This document shows positions 49,840 to 61,588 of a DNA stretch of 64,000 bases, one piece after another. The position numbers were made by a program, and so were the translations under genes. The notes beneath the pieces were generated by a model, which worked only from the letters and a program-made list of their open reading frames with translations, ran no database searches and was not told where the DNA came from. Source of the DNA: Amyloporia xantha (Eukaryota; Basidiomycota; Agaricomycetes; Polyporales; Adustoporiaceae); NCBI GenBank assembly GCA_036971615.1, contig JAYKKR010000029.1:62001-126000 (forward strand). The letters run 5' to 3'. Each line of letters opens with the position of its first letter. The stretch's first letter is position 1.

Positions 49840-50639
49840 CTGGCGGTGAAACAGTTGGCGAAAGCATACCGTGTCCCGTCGAACATCTTGTGGTCGTAAT
49901 TTCGTTAGAATAGATACTGACGAGCGATTTCCTCTTCAGAGCATAAAGGATTTCGTCTGGATCAGTAGAAATGAAGTGTATGCGCCAATTCCAAGCGTTT
50001 GGACGTACGGCGCTGCGTACAATACGTGCGCCTGACGTAAGTATGCACCCTTGGGACGGTTAGTTGCTCGCGGTGCACCTTCCAATCACGAACGGTCTCA
50101 GCACAGTACTTTGACAGTGAGAAGATGTTGTGAGAGTACTACTGGCAGCAGACAGAGTCTAAGTGCAACTCAGCCTTTCGGAGGTCTCTAGTAGTCGGGA
50201 ACGTGACCCACTAGTGACCCCCTGCAGCTTCGTCGGGTCACGCATGCTCTGTCACGGTGCATCTATCTCTATGTATCTGTGTCACTGTAAGCTTGTGCTG
50301 GCGCATCCATCCCAGGTCACTCTTTTTACGTCTCATACTGAATCAGACTGAACCTCGTGCCCATTGGGGATTCATCCGGGCGACGAGGATACCGGTGTTC
50401 GATATTCTGACCGGGTCTAATGTCACTCTAGTAGATCTTTGGCTCGAACCGTCTGTATGGTTGTATGACGTGTCAGTGCGCTCTCCCTCTATTGTGAATT
50501 TATGAAGTTCTGTGGAATTGCCACTGTGTCATCTACTTAGTCGAGTTTCTCCTGCCGTCCATCCGCCAGCCTTCAAATGTATATATAGTTTCGTCTCACT
50601 AATGATAGTCGCTAAAAGCACAGACAGTCGTCCTCCAAG
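49840..50639. other. Region upstream of the START-domain gene
   Basis: This presumably contains the missing first exon and promoter of the START-domain gene (49840-50100). No other gene was recognised. The right border is where similarity to the left inverted arm begins. Confidence 0.4.
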
Positions 50640-51320
50640 CTTGTCTCTGAGACTTCCTCCGGTGTGAACATGAGGGCAATGTGAATCTCGAGCTTGTTCT
50701 TCTAAATTTTGATGACCTCTGTAGCTGTGTGGTTTCCAGAGACCAGCCCTCAGAAGGCATCATCCGTCTCAAAACCTGCTTCATAGCCCTTGGGTTCCCT
50801 GAAGCCAGCAGGCGCTAAGTACCCGCCATTCCAGCCTGTCGCCGTCAGGTTAGACCGAGTTACAACCCTACATAAGGGTGTATACCTGTCGCGCCTGTGT
50901 TTTGTGTGATCAGGATTGTGAACACGGAGGAGAACAAGTCGATCCTAATAGAAGTCTCTTGCTTCCGAAATGACCACATTCAGCTGCTCGGTCGATTGGC
51001 TGCCGGCCGCTAGCGCGTTTCCTAGATGGTAGGCAGCAGAAACACCCGTCATGCATGAGCCGGCGATGAACCAGACGTCTGCATCGTTGGTCAAGGGACC
51101 GTCACTCCCTTCTGAGGCGAGAGGGCTGGCGTTCGGGGAGTTACATGATCCAGAAAGATCGCATCGAATTCGGGACAGGCAGAGTTGCAGGGCCGTGTTC
51201 TGTTGGTGGCAGAAGAGCTATCTGGTAACTCGCGCAGGCGGGCAGTACAGACATGGTCGCACTGCATAGCCGCAGCGAACTGCACGATGAAAGCGAAGAG
51301 AGACCACATAGCCTGGGTTC
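50640..51320 (-). pseudogene. Decayed partial copy of the DAO-family FAD oxidoreductase
   Basis: Read on the minus strand from about 51320, this stretch follows the first three exons of the gene at 2916-4764. It has the leader MWSLFAFIVQFAA, the words GPATLPVPNS and SFWI, then GVSAAYHLGNALA and an exon resembling the FAD-binding GRNGGHL region, here altered (tggaatggcgggtac). Frames shift several times, stops interrupt it (for example a stop right after DDAF near 50760), and the catalytic C-terminal half is absent. Similarity ends near 50640, corresponding to about 3570 of the left arm. It is a non-functional remnant in the right arm of the large inverted duplication. Confidence 0.8.
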
Positions 51321-52569
51321 ACGACCGCCAACAAGCAGATTGACTCGAATCCGTCGAGTCAACACTACAAGAGATGGTAGTCAAAAAGGAATCTCGATCT
51401 CTATCTCGCCGGCGGGCGTCTTTACGCGTTCGTCCACGACAGTCCACGACGCAACTTGAATGAGACCACTCGGACCTACTACGATGGTCATCGACTCTCG
51501 TTGACGAGCCTATTAGAGAATCTATGTGCGCCCTATCCATCTGGCTTTACTACACAGCCGACTGCCTCTCGGCTCGCGGTCTCGGTTGAAGAAAACGCCC
51601 TCCCAAGTCCCAACATTCCGCTGATGAAGCCAGCGTCGGCGACTATACCTCTGCACCTGTACTGTCCGTCCCAAAGGATCGGTCTCAGAAGAGGTGAGGG
51701 AACAATGGAGACCAACAACAGAGGTGCAGGATCGAGTTTACACACTGCATACCTAGGCAAGGCGCGGCGACTGCCGACTTCGCTGTATAGTTTCGAAATT
51801 CATGCGCCGGTCTACAAATTTCCCTGCCCCACGAGGGCAAGTGGCTCTGTCTTCCCTTGGATGTGTCTTTCCTCGAGGGCATCTCCTGGCATATAACAAT
51901 TCCCTCCTTGCTGCCTGTCCATGCCATATGACTACGGGAAACTCCCGCCGTATGGCTATGCCAATCTTACTAATCATGTCCGCAATTGCCTCGTTCGCCA
52001 CCATAAGAGGTGCGTGATTGTTCAGCGAACCGTGATATGCTGATACTTCTTGATGTGTCGCGCGGCAGCCCCGCATGGCAAAGAGTCAGGAACTCGTGCG
52101 TTTCTGCGTCTGTTCTCAACAAATGATAGTTAAGGAGGTGAGATGTACGAGAGATGAACCGACTGAGTCGGCTAACAGATTCTTTTTGAAATATTTGTTT
52201 GGTGATTGTCTTGCCAGTCAGCCAGCATTATACAGGAAGACAATGTCTCCACAGCACTCTCCTGAAGGTTCTGTGGAGTCCAATTTCTCTTGCAATTGTG
52301 TTTCCTAAGTGGACAATATCAAAGTAAGTACTTACAAGCATACCTTTAGTGTAGATCTTGTATCATATGTGTGCAACACCACAAACACAATGTTGCAATA
52401 CTGAGCATGCTTTGTGGGATTGTGTGATATCTATGCCAATTTGGGACAGCCCCTCACATGCATCTCATCTCAGTCTCCTGCTCGGCTCTGCACTTTGCAC
52501 ATATATAAAGCTCTGTCCAGCAAGGTTTGTACCATTGTCTGAGCACTATTTCCCGTCCCCCTTTCTTAC
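51321..52569. other. Spacer between DAO remnant and DUF6533 gene, right arm
   Basis: From 51321 to about 51760 it matches the left arm (about 2395-2870) in inverted orientation. Around 51770-52140 no left-arm counterpart was found. From about 52150 on, it matches left 960-1400 and becomes CpG-poor; this is the presumed DUF6533 promoter. Open frames at 51456-51896 and nearby are not supported by homology within the window. Confidence 0.45.
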
Positions 52570-54373
52570 ATGTCAGCCCAAGCAGATACACCAGCTATGG
52601 AAGCTGTGTACTTCAAGTTACTCAAATCTGAGTGAGTGTAGACTTTCAGATATAAGGAGTATTTTGCCTTCATGTCAGTGTTCAGTGTCACAGAAAATTA
52701 TATGAATTTGGCAACCAGTGGTGAGTCATTAATGTCACCAACAGGACTAGCCATCAGTGACTCATGAGTGGATGCAGCCCTGATCATATATGAGCACATC
52801 CTCATAATCCCTGATGAAGTCCATCTGATTTGGGGTCACAAATCAGCCTCCTCAATCTTGTTTTGGGTCAATCAACTGAACTTGATTGCTTTTGCTATTG
52901 GGTCCATTCTGGCATCCCTGCCCTTCTATACTTCTCTAGTGAGTGTTTGAACATAATCTGACCTTAGGATTCATCTCATCACCTTGGCAATAGAGGTTTG
53001 GTATTTATGGAATTTGTTTCTCTACAAACAGCTCATAATGTGGCCACCTAGCTGTACAGCCACTGTTTATTTCAATGCAGTCCCATCCTTATTATCATTG
53101 TGCCTATCTGCAGGTAAGCTTTTCATGGATCATACATGCTTGACCTGCTGACCATTAGGATGAAGTGGTTGCAGCTCTTCGTGTGCATGCAGTGAGTGGA
53201 CGCAAGTGGTATCTTGTGCTGCCTACTCTGGCATTGGGGCTGGTCCCTGTAGGCACAAATCTGGTTTGGATATGTTTCTCCAATATTGTCCAATGGCACA
53301 CATCACTGAATACATATTCATACAGTTTGCATATGCTGTGGATCAATCTGAAGTTGTTGCTGCTCCTTTTGCTAGCAGTGTTGCAAATCTATGTCTAGCC
53401 TATTCAGATATGACTCAGGCAACCTACAATATGTATACACTTTCTGCTATTATACTATCCACTGCCAACAGCTGATGATCATTTTGTTCTTTGCAGAGGT
53501 GCTTCTAACATTGAGCTTTCATCCACTGCTGTTTGAACTGACTTTTCACTCACCTACAGTACTTTATGCAACTCGTGGATCTGTTATAGCATCAGACATT
53601 CTGGTTCTCATTGTCACCTGGTGGTATATGTCTCATTCTGTGTTGCCATACTATTTGCAAGGAACTCTTGATGTGAAGCCTAAACTTGCAACAGTCATGC
53701 TTCGAGATGGTAAGCTCCTGTCATAATGTCATGCTGCATTAATGGCTAGCTAATCTAATGATTTGCCTTCCTTGTAGGTACATTGTACTTTGTGTATGCA
53801 TAAAGATCAATCGCTTCTTATAAGTATCAGGTTGAAGCTGTATACAGTGCCCTTACAGCACTCAACATTGTGGACATCATTGTGTCCATCACTACTGCAG
53901 TGTGTTGTCTCATCCTGTCTCATGACATTGGAAAGAAACTTGAGCTACTATTGAATACAGGGGCAAATTGACCTCACAGATATCATATCACCGTTAGTGT
54001 ATCTGAAAAGTTCTCTACATCTGATCCAACTTCACACAGAATTTCTGGCATTCTCACATCTCGGTTTCTCTTGCACATTCGTCAAGCTGCTAATTCTACA
54101 CATCTTGATTTTGGATCTCAAGCAACAACCTCTTTTGTCCGCTCAGGCCACTCTACACCAACACACTCCTGGATGTCGAGTGTTGAATTTGCACTGAATG
54201 TTGCAGCAGCCAACAACTCTGATCCTGCTTTGTCCATTGATGATGCAGATGAAATTGTGAATGTGGATGTAGCTGATAGAGACAGGTGGGATGGAGGGCT
54301 GGAAGATGGGATTGAACTTGAGGTGCTGGTAGTGGGTACAGTGCATGTTGATGATACAGAGGATGGTGTGTGA
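52570..54373 (+). CDS. DUF6533-family multi-pass membrane protein, complete copy
   Basis: The ATG at 52570 starts MSAQADTPAMEAVYFKLLKS. Splicing to DVTENYMNLATS (52686-52720) and then VDAALIIYEHILIIPDEVHL (52769-52938) gives the family hallmark. Further exons add TVYFNAVPSLLSLCLSA, VVAALRVHAVSGRKWYLVLP, then VLYATRGSVIASDILVLIVT. A gtaagc intron and a gtatgc..acag intron near 53798-53840 join LRDG, TLYFV and ALTALNIVDIIVSI. The final part reads DPTSHRISGILTSRFLLHIR and the acidic tail ending VDDTEDGV at 54373. About seven hydrophobic segments are visible. The function of DUF6533 proteins is unknown; their layout recalls 7-helix membrane proteins. Reading frames survive although the DNA is AT-rich and nearly CpG-free. 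One junction (53935-54015) is unresolved. Confidence 0.65.
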
Positions 54374-55151
54374 AGCCATGCAAACATTGAATCATGCTGG
54401 CATGAGATGGAAATTGAGTGGAAGACTTTCTTGGTAAGTTCTGTCCTCCAAACTGCATAAATATGTCCTCTCATTGACTTGTCAAAGGATTTGGTCTTAT
54501 CTGAAGAACATATTGCATAATGATCTTGTGGTTTGCTCTGCTACTATTGATTTGAAGTATTGTTTGTTGCCTTTTACCTGTGTTCAAAAAGACAAGACTA
54601 TTTTGTGAATAATGGTCAATAAATTCAGAGGTCCAAGGACATCCTAGTATTCACAGCAGGATGTCAATTCAAGTAGATCAAGCAAGCACTACAAATTCCA
54701 ATCCAGAGTCATGGACATTTGACCAGCCTAGCCAATCTCTCTAGCTGATGGTCAGCCATTTAAATATGACTCCTACCCCAAGCAAGTGTGTGTCAGTGCT
54801 TGACAATGAAACCACATTCAAGTTGGTCTTCATCTCATGCTAAGGTAAACAATAAGTGTTAAGGATATTGCACTGCCCTAGTGAACACTTGCTCAGGCTT
54901 GATATTCAAGAAAATCATACTCATCTTTATCACTGGGCCAAAGGATTAAAGAAATCATTATTCTTAATTTTCTCTCTCTGAAATGTCAATTTATGCAGGA
55001 AAAATAAATAAATAAGTCTACTAAGAACAAAGTTGAGTTTTCTGATACATTTGAAAGTGATTAGACAGCAATTGGCAGGATTGCCAGTTTCATAAATCAT
55101 GATGCTTATATAAAATTCACCAGCAAATGTCAAACTGGTCTTATCTACTTA
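54374..55151. other. CpG-poor, AT-rich spacer
   Basis: No gene was recognised. It continues the CpG-depleted composition of the DUF6533 gene up to the foldback element at 55152 and includes that gene's 3' region. Confidence 0.4.
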
Positions 55152-55877
55152 CAGCCATTTGCAGAACATATGGTGTGTGATCAAAATTTCATTTTTTGAC
55201 AAACATATACATTCCATAATATATCTGTCTTAGCTCAGTCAATACATGTTGGATTGTCCTAAAAATTGGAGCAATGAAATGGCATTGTAAATCCAGAGGG
55301 GATGGTCTGCTCATAATTTTAAAATAATAAGTTTGAACACTTCACAAAAAAGTCATCATGTAAACTCAATATATATAGATTTCTGTGGTTCCTGGGTCTT
55401 TCTGGGCTTATCCCTGAATATACATTGTCCATATCACTTGCATAAAGGGGATTGCCAATTTAATTTGGCTCTTTGTAGCCTGTTCATATGACCTGTGGTT
55501 CTTGCACTGTTCCATGCCAGATTTCCACCTTTCCAGAAACCAACAGAAATATTGTGCACACAAAATAAATTGGCAGTCTCCTTTATATGAGTGGTATGGA
55601 CAATGTATATTCAGGGATAAGCCCAGGAGGACCCAGGAACCACAGAAATCCAGATATATTGAGTTTACATGATCACTATTTTGTGAAGTGCTCAGACTCA
55701 TTATTCTTATATTCTGAGCAGACCATCCCCTCTGGATTTACAATGCCATTTCATTGCTCCAATTTTTAGGACAATCCAACATGTATTGACTGAGCTAAGA
55801 CAGATATACTATGGAATGTATATATTTGTCCAAAAAAAGAAATTTCGATCACGCGCCGTATGTTCAGCAAACGGCTG
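55152..55877 (+). mobile_element. Foldback element with ~300-base arms and TA target duplication (Tc1/mariner-like MITE)
   Basis: Two arms of about 300 bases, roughly 55152-55470 and 55560-55877, are inverted copies of each other around a spacer of about 100 bases. Shared blocks include ctgggcttatccctgaatat and aatggcattgtaaatccaga. The ends read cagccatttgc on the left and gcaaacggctg on the right. Each end is flanked by TA (55150-55151 and 55878-55879), the signature of Tc1/mariner-type insertion. No ORF is present. Near the tips, left-arm TG or CA stands opposite right-arm CG at four positions, indicating one-sided CpG decay. A transcript would form a long hairpin. Confidence 0.8.
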
Positions 55878-55936
55878 TAATTGCATGCGCGGGAGCTCAT
55901 CATTAACAGTAAATCTTCATACGTACAACAAAGTTA

Positions 55937-58900
55937 TCAATGAGTGTCGATCTCGGTCATAGGGCTACTAGCTTCCAAAGGCAGGTCCAGTTCGATGGCT
56001 ATATTCTTCGATTCAGCAGGAGGTTCAACGTCAAGATCAGCTGAGTGTGTTTCCGCTTCGACAGCGTCCCCAAATTCTTCGATGTCGTCGTCGCCATTAC
56101 CATCGGTCTCTTTCTCAGCCATCGCTCGTCTGTCGCATCATTAGAGGGTTAGAGGGGAGCTCGGTCAGCCTGTGGCTAACTGTACTCTGGCAACGACACA
56201 TACCTGTACGCTTCTCTGCATTCATTGCGAATCTTGCTAGACTTGAATCGCTGCATCTTACATCCCATTAGCATTTCTTGGTCAAATTCTGTCGAATCAT
56301 TTAGTACCCGTTACAAGAAACAAGATAACAAAATAAAATAATCTTACTCTCGTCTTCGCCCAGCATCCTCAATTTATCTAGAGAAACCCATTGCCTGGTC
56401 GGGCATGGCCATGAATATCGATCCAAAAGAGTAATAAAGTAGTCTCACCATGAGTTCCTATTATCATAAAAGCGCACCAGGTGGATAGGGCCATTTATAT
56501 CTCGAATCTTTCGAGCCCGCAAGACATCCTTTGGAATAGCAGGATCGTCCGGCTCAAAGATAACAGCAGGCCACCACGGGAACGAGTCTGATAAAAAGCT
56601 ACAGATAGCCAACGTGAGACAAAGGAGACGTACGCACCAGCTTTCGCCCATGCTACAACAGTGAAAATCAAGCATCAAGCATGAGCTGAGGCGCTAGATT
56701 CAAAATGAGTTAACCGCTTACCGAGTGTGCCTCCTTCCAAGGTTTTGCCTTCGGGCAGTACGACGACCCCTGGCTCGTGCTCGATGGGTTTCACGCTTTG
56801 TGATTGCCTCGGGCCAGCACCAGTTTTTGAGGGCCGGTTACTGCGCGAGGGTAATGATGCTGCATTTGTGCCATGATCGTCTTCCTCGCCCTCGTCACTC
56901 AAGTCGCTGAGAGACGATAAGTCCGAATGCATATCGACGTCGTCCTGTAGCTCCGAGTCGTTCGTAGGAGGTTCACGGATTGTGGTCTCCGCTGTAGGTC
57001 GAACAGCGGGAGCAGTGGCGGCAGCTTGCGCCGCTAATCGCGCTTTCTCTGCCTTCCGACGCAGGTTCTTCTCCTTACGTGTGGCCGGCGTATCCAACTC
57101 TTCGATGATAATGACCTTGCGTTCGGTCTGTTCCTCTACATTCGTTGTGCTCGCTTTTGAAGGGCCGGGATCGGCGTTTGCGCCAGGCGGATCTATCTGC
57201 ATTGTCATGCGTACCTTCTCGGCTTTGCGCCTCAAGTTTTTCTCTCGGCGAGTAGCAGGTGTGTCCAACACGTCAATCACAATAGGCCCAGTTGGCTGTA
57301 CAGGCGGCTCGGACGACTCTACTTCCACTTCGGCACTTATTTCTTGCGGGATATCCAGGGGGACTTCAACGGTAGGCTGCTCAACCTCCATAGGCTCGTC
57401 ATCCCTCGTTGGCTCAGGGGACAAATCTTCAGATTGAATATTCACAGGTACCGGTGCCGGATGGTCAGGGGCTTGTTCTGCCGAAAGGGGGATAAATGGC
57501 TCCGAGAGGGATGAGGATGGACCCGCAACGCCAGACAAAGAATGTTCGGGTGGTGGTGTTGCTCGTAACGGCTCACTGTCCTCCGCAGTCGTGGGAAGAG
57601 CAGGAACGTGGGACCTACTACGCCCTACGATATAGTTTACGAGATCAGAGCCGGTATACTACATCAGTTATCAGACACACCTGTTTTAGCTTTCTTCTTC
57701 GCGGGAGGGTCTACCTGGCGCGGTCTATTGCCGCGCTTCTGGTCCGGTGGCAAAATCCATCCCTTCTCGAACAAATGGAAGGATTGCTGATTATCCACAT
57801 GTTCAACCATGGGTGGCAACTCTGCCTGGGTAGTAGTAGGTGCTGCAGCGCGTTTTGACTTTCGACTAGACTTGGCCGAGGGCGTCTCCTCAGTGACAGC
57901 TTGCGCAGTCGACGGACCAGCCTCACGCTCCAGAGCTGTTGCAGGGCTTTCGGACGGAACCGAAGCTTCTGCTTCAAACTGGGCATAAACAACAGCGGCC
58001 CTTCGCGTCCTGGGCCCGCGAAATCCGGGCGAGGAATCGAGGCGCTCCTGGCGCTTTCTTGCCAGGTCTGCCTTGCGATCGCGTTTGACTTTCGGAGGCG
58101 GAGGAGGTGGGGGCGGTTTGATCTTAGGAAGCTCATAGCTGAATAGTGATGTGAGTGGGTCCTTGTCCAATATGAGCTCGATATCGTTCTTGATAGCGTC
58201 CGACGATAACAGCAATTCAAGAAGAGCGAGGGGAGGTTCTAGGTCACCAACTGCGCTGGACAAAGGTTCTTTTCCATTGTCCGCACTAGCAACATCAGTG
58301 TCCTGACGAGCCGCAATCTTATCTAACTCGGCCAGAATGGGTTCCGCCGTGGCCTGGATCTTCTGGGCAGCTTTATAGAACGGTGTGGTCGGCTTGTTGT
58401 AAATCATCGCGTTCTTTACAACAAGATTGATATCTTCCTGGCAGAGGGAAAGGATCACAGAGCATCAGTTTGCATGACTTCGTAAGAGGATCTGTACCAA
58501 GAACCTTGAAGTGCTGGAGATCGAGATACTCGTGCGCATCGAGCTTGCGATCTATTACACTCCAGCTCATAGGATGCGTGATGATATCGTAGTAATCGGG
58601 AACATCGACCTTCGAGACAGGATTCTTGAAGAACTCATTACGATCAGCTCTATAACGAGATTGTCAGCACGCATGAATAGCGAGGGCTTTTTTACTCACC
58701 CCATTATTCTCTCAAATGCCATCCTGAGTGGAGGCTCATGTCCGAAGAGGAACTTCCTGAAGACGTCTTGAACTGCCTCAGCTTGTTCGAGCTTGTAAGC
58801 TTCTCGCTTCCGACACATTTCTGCAATCTTGCGAACACTCTCTAGGTCTTGTCTCAGGCGTTTCATGTACTGGGAAAATCCATTCGACACACATGCACCA

Positions 58901-60632
58901 GTATATATCGATGATGCTCACCTCAAGCTTGATCGTCTTCTCCTCATCCGTCTGCTGCCTACCTCCCGCCGACGCTGTCCAAGGTTCCAAATGCAGCCTT
59001 TTCAAGAACGCCGCGCCCCTGCGGGCCTCACGCTTCAGGCTCCAGTATTTGCACGCCAAGAGCACGAATTCCCGTCTGTGCCGTATGTTTATCTTACCGA
59101 TATACTGGAGAATGCGTTCCACAATGATGTGTGGAACGAGTGGCGGACCAGGCTTGTATGTCTTCGCATAAGCACGAGCCGTCTTGGACGACTTAGGACT
59201 TGGATTCTTCTCATCAGCGGCTTCGTCATCCGCTTCACGTTCGGCTGCTAGTGCGGCAATACGAGCGTCTTGTTGTTCTTTCTGGACAGAACACTTCAAA
59301 GGCAAACACAAAGGCAATGTGACGGCGACATACCGGTAAGTGCTTCTCACAGTAGCACGCTAGGGTTGGAGCTTCAGACCCCTGAGTAGCTTTCATAGGC
59401 ATAAGAAGCTTCTCCTTCCGGGCGCATGTGGCATGAAAGGCTAAAAAACATGACGCCTTCGTGCATTGTATACAGGCACCCTCTCTGACTTCACATATCG
59501 AACATTTCTATAAGGCGTAGGCGTGAGCTTCGCAATGAGCTACGCCAGGAGCTATATAACGTACCAGTCTCCACCGTTGTTTGGATATCTTCTCAATCCC
59601 AGTGATAGGCTCCATAAAGACGTCGTTGGCAACACGGGTCTCCGGCACCCAGATAGCACATAGAAGATGTACCCAATCGCCGTGGACGGTCTGTTTGAAT
59701 GCCCCACCCTCATTGGGACATAAAATACACGACTAGAGTAATGATTGAACTGGTCACGAAAATCGCCCAGTCAGAGCTAGACTTACTACGGGGTTCTCGG
59801 GTGATACTGTACATTTCCGGCAAAGCCACTGGCCCTCGGGGATATATGGCACTCCATAACAGTCTGCAGGAATTCGTGAATGTTAACTCCGCCCGACGCC
59901 CATTTTCATTGGTCATACCTTGATGAACTGCCAAATTACACCCATCACAGAAGACGATCGCATTCGTGTTTTCGCCCTCCGAATCATCGCATATAGCACA
60001 TGTAGAGTCTTCGGATGGAAGCGCCATATCTGGCTTCGGGATGTTCTTTGTCTATGAGGTGCTTTTCGGTATTGCAGGTCATTCCTATTGCACGGTTGGT
60101 GTACATACCAAGTCAAACCATTCTTTCTCGAGGCGATCCATGACAATTTCAAGAACTTCATATGACACACTATCCATTTGCTGTTTCTTCCTTTCGGAAT
60201 TGATTGCTTCTACCCACTGTTGATCTATGAAGTGCACGCAAAAATACAAGGGACGTGAGGTACAAACGTTGGAATACGAACAATCACCAACGCGCACCTT
60301 GCTCATCCATATCGTACTCAACTTGCTCTGCAAGTTCAATTTCCAAAGGTTCTGTGCGATATGAGTGCAAGATAACTGTGCTTCAAAAGGCTCCCAACGC
60401 ACCGATGTACCGAATATAGTGCTCCGGCCTCTTGAAGTCGGAGAAGTCATTATCTACGAGCGGTGGACTCATTCAGAGTTCACAAGAAGACTCCATGTAT
60501 CACTCACACCCATAAGATCTCGCCTGAAGGTCATGCACACCAGCCGGATAACTAGAGAATTCATCCTGTATCTTCACAAAAGGAGACTTTCGGCAGCGGG
60601 TTTGGAGGGGGTGAAACACCGCCGCGAGCCAT
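55937..60632 (-). CDS. BRPF/NTO1-type chromatin reader: EPL1-like, PHD, extended PHD, bromodomain, PWWP
   Basis: This is a scaffold/reader subunit of a MYST or NuA3-type histone acetyltransferase complex. The start is [18 protein letters not shown] (60632). The EPL1-like part follows ([55 protein letters not shown]). The PHD finger is [20 protein letters not shown] with CNLAVHQ (about 60000-59900). The extended PHD has [35 protein letters not shown] and [20 protein letters not shown]. The bromodomain contains [20 protein letters not shown] and [17 protein letters not shown] (about 58620-58370). A charged low-complexity region precedes the PWWP domain ([19 protein letters not shown], about 56630). 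The stop is at 55937-55939. A surplus T in tttt near 60586 breaks the frame between PKVSF and VKIQDE, possibly a sequence error. Confidence 0.88.
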
Positions 60633-60746
60633 GGTTGAAACAATAGCTCAGATAGCTCGTTCTCCTAGGATAGTTTGTTCTATCCTCTCTTTAAGAAATC
60701 ATTAGACTGAGGGACAGATTGAAATAACAGCCTGAGCAGGAGAGCC

Positions 60747-61461
60747 AGGACCCCCGCAAATCCCCTAAGAGGTCCGATCCCGCTGGTACCCAAATTTGGG
60801 GGTCGCTATAGAGCCAAATTTGGGGATTTGGCACCGAAGGTCCCGTGAAAGAGGCTAAATTTGGGGGTATATGGGATCAAACCTACAAAAAAGCGCCCAG
60901 AGCGTCCACCAACTCGCGTAGGATTTTCGCCGTGTACTGCGAGCCTCACATACGTCAAATAAAAGCCTAGGAACTATAGGAAGCACTTTATAGATATCCG
61001 TTACATTTACGCCTCCTTAAGTTTCTTCGACATCACTCCCATCTCCCAGGCTAACGCACCATTTTGAGTATCCAACTCGCCCCTGTTCTTGTCCGAAGGT
61101 GCGGCACGTTTTCAAGAAGCAGCTGTTGCCATTTAAAATCAAGCAAAGCGGCTGAAAATATATATTGTCGCGAATGGATTCGTAGAATAGATAACCGAAA
61201 GAAGAACATTTAGTAGCAGCATGAGACTCCGCACCAGTCATGTTCGAGGCACCAACCCGCCGAATGACGTGACTTTTGGGGGTCCCTGGACCGAACCTCC
61301 CTCCAGATGCCAGGTTTTTGGGGGTCTTAGGCACGCAACATTTCCAGTTTTTGAGGCCCAATTTTGGGGATTTGAGCAAATTTGGATCGAACATTTCGCC
61401 CCTGGGGGGCCCTTTTTTGGGGGTCCGGGATCGGACCTCTTAGGGGATTTGCGGGGGTCCT
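60747..61461 (+). mobile_element. 715-bp non-autonomous DNA transposon with 35-bp terminal repeats and 8-bp TSD
   Basis: The left end (aggacccccgcaaatcccct, 60747 on) and right end (aggggatttgcgggggtcct, to 61461) are perfect inverted repeats of 35 bases. They are flanked by identical ggagagcc at 60739-60746 and 61462-61469. An 8-base duplication fits the hAT, P or Merlin superfamilies, with hAT the commonest in fungi; the interior has no transposase. Subterminal DNA has repeated aaatttgggg words (60787-60870). The right ~190 bases recur at 2178-2341. It sits between the divergent NTO1-type and ARP2 genes, about 115 bases from one start and 120 from the other, and so in their shared promoter. 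Confidence 0.88.
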
Positions 61462-61588
61462 GGAGAGCCTCAGAGCAAGGGGCGCGCCGCATCTGGGCGC
61501 TTCGCGCGACTGCTAATATCAGCGTGACTGCGCCGTGCGCGGTGTATTCTTGTAGCTTTCAATAACGCACACATCCTTCTGATTCACG

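Larger units (their letters stand above)
50640..53530 (-). repeat. Right arm of the large inverted duplication (visible part)
   Basis: The reverse complement aligns with about 1-3570. The order is DAO remnant, its upstream region (for example gagggcgttttcttcaaccg-like sequence near 51590, matching the left arm near 2580), a region lacking the left arm's insertions, then the upstream and 5' exons of the DUF6533 gene. Because the window starts at the point equivalent to about 53530, the true arm may be longer. The two arms enclose about 47 kb. Confidence 0.8.
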
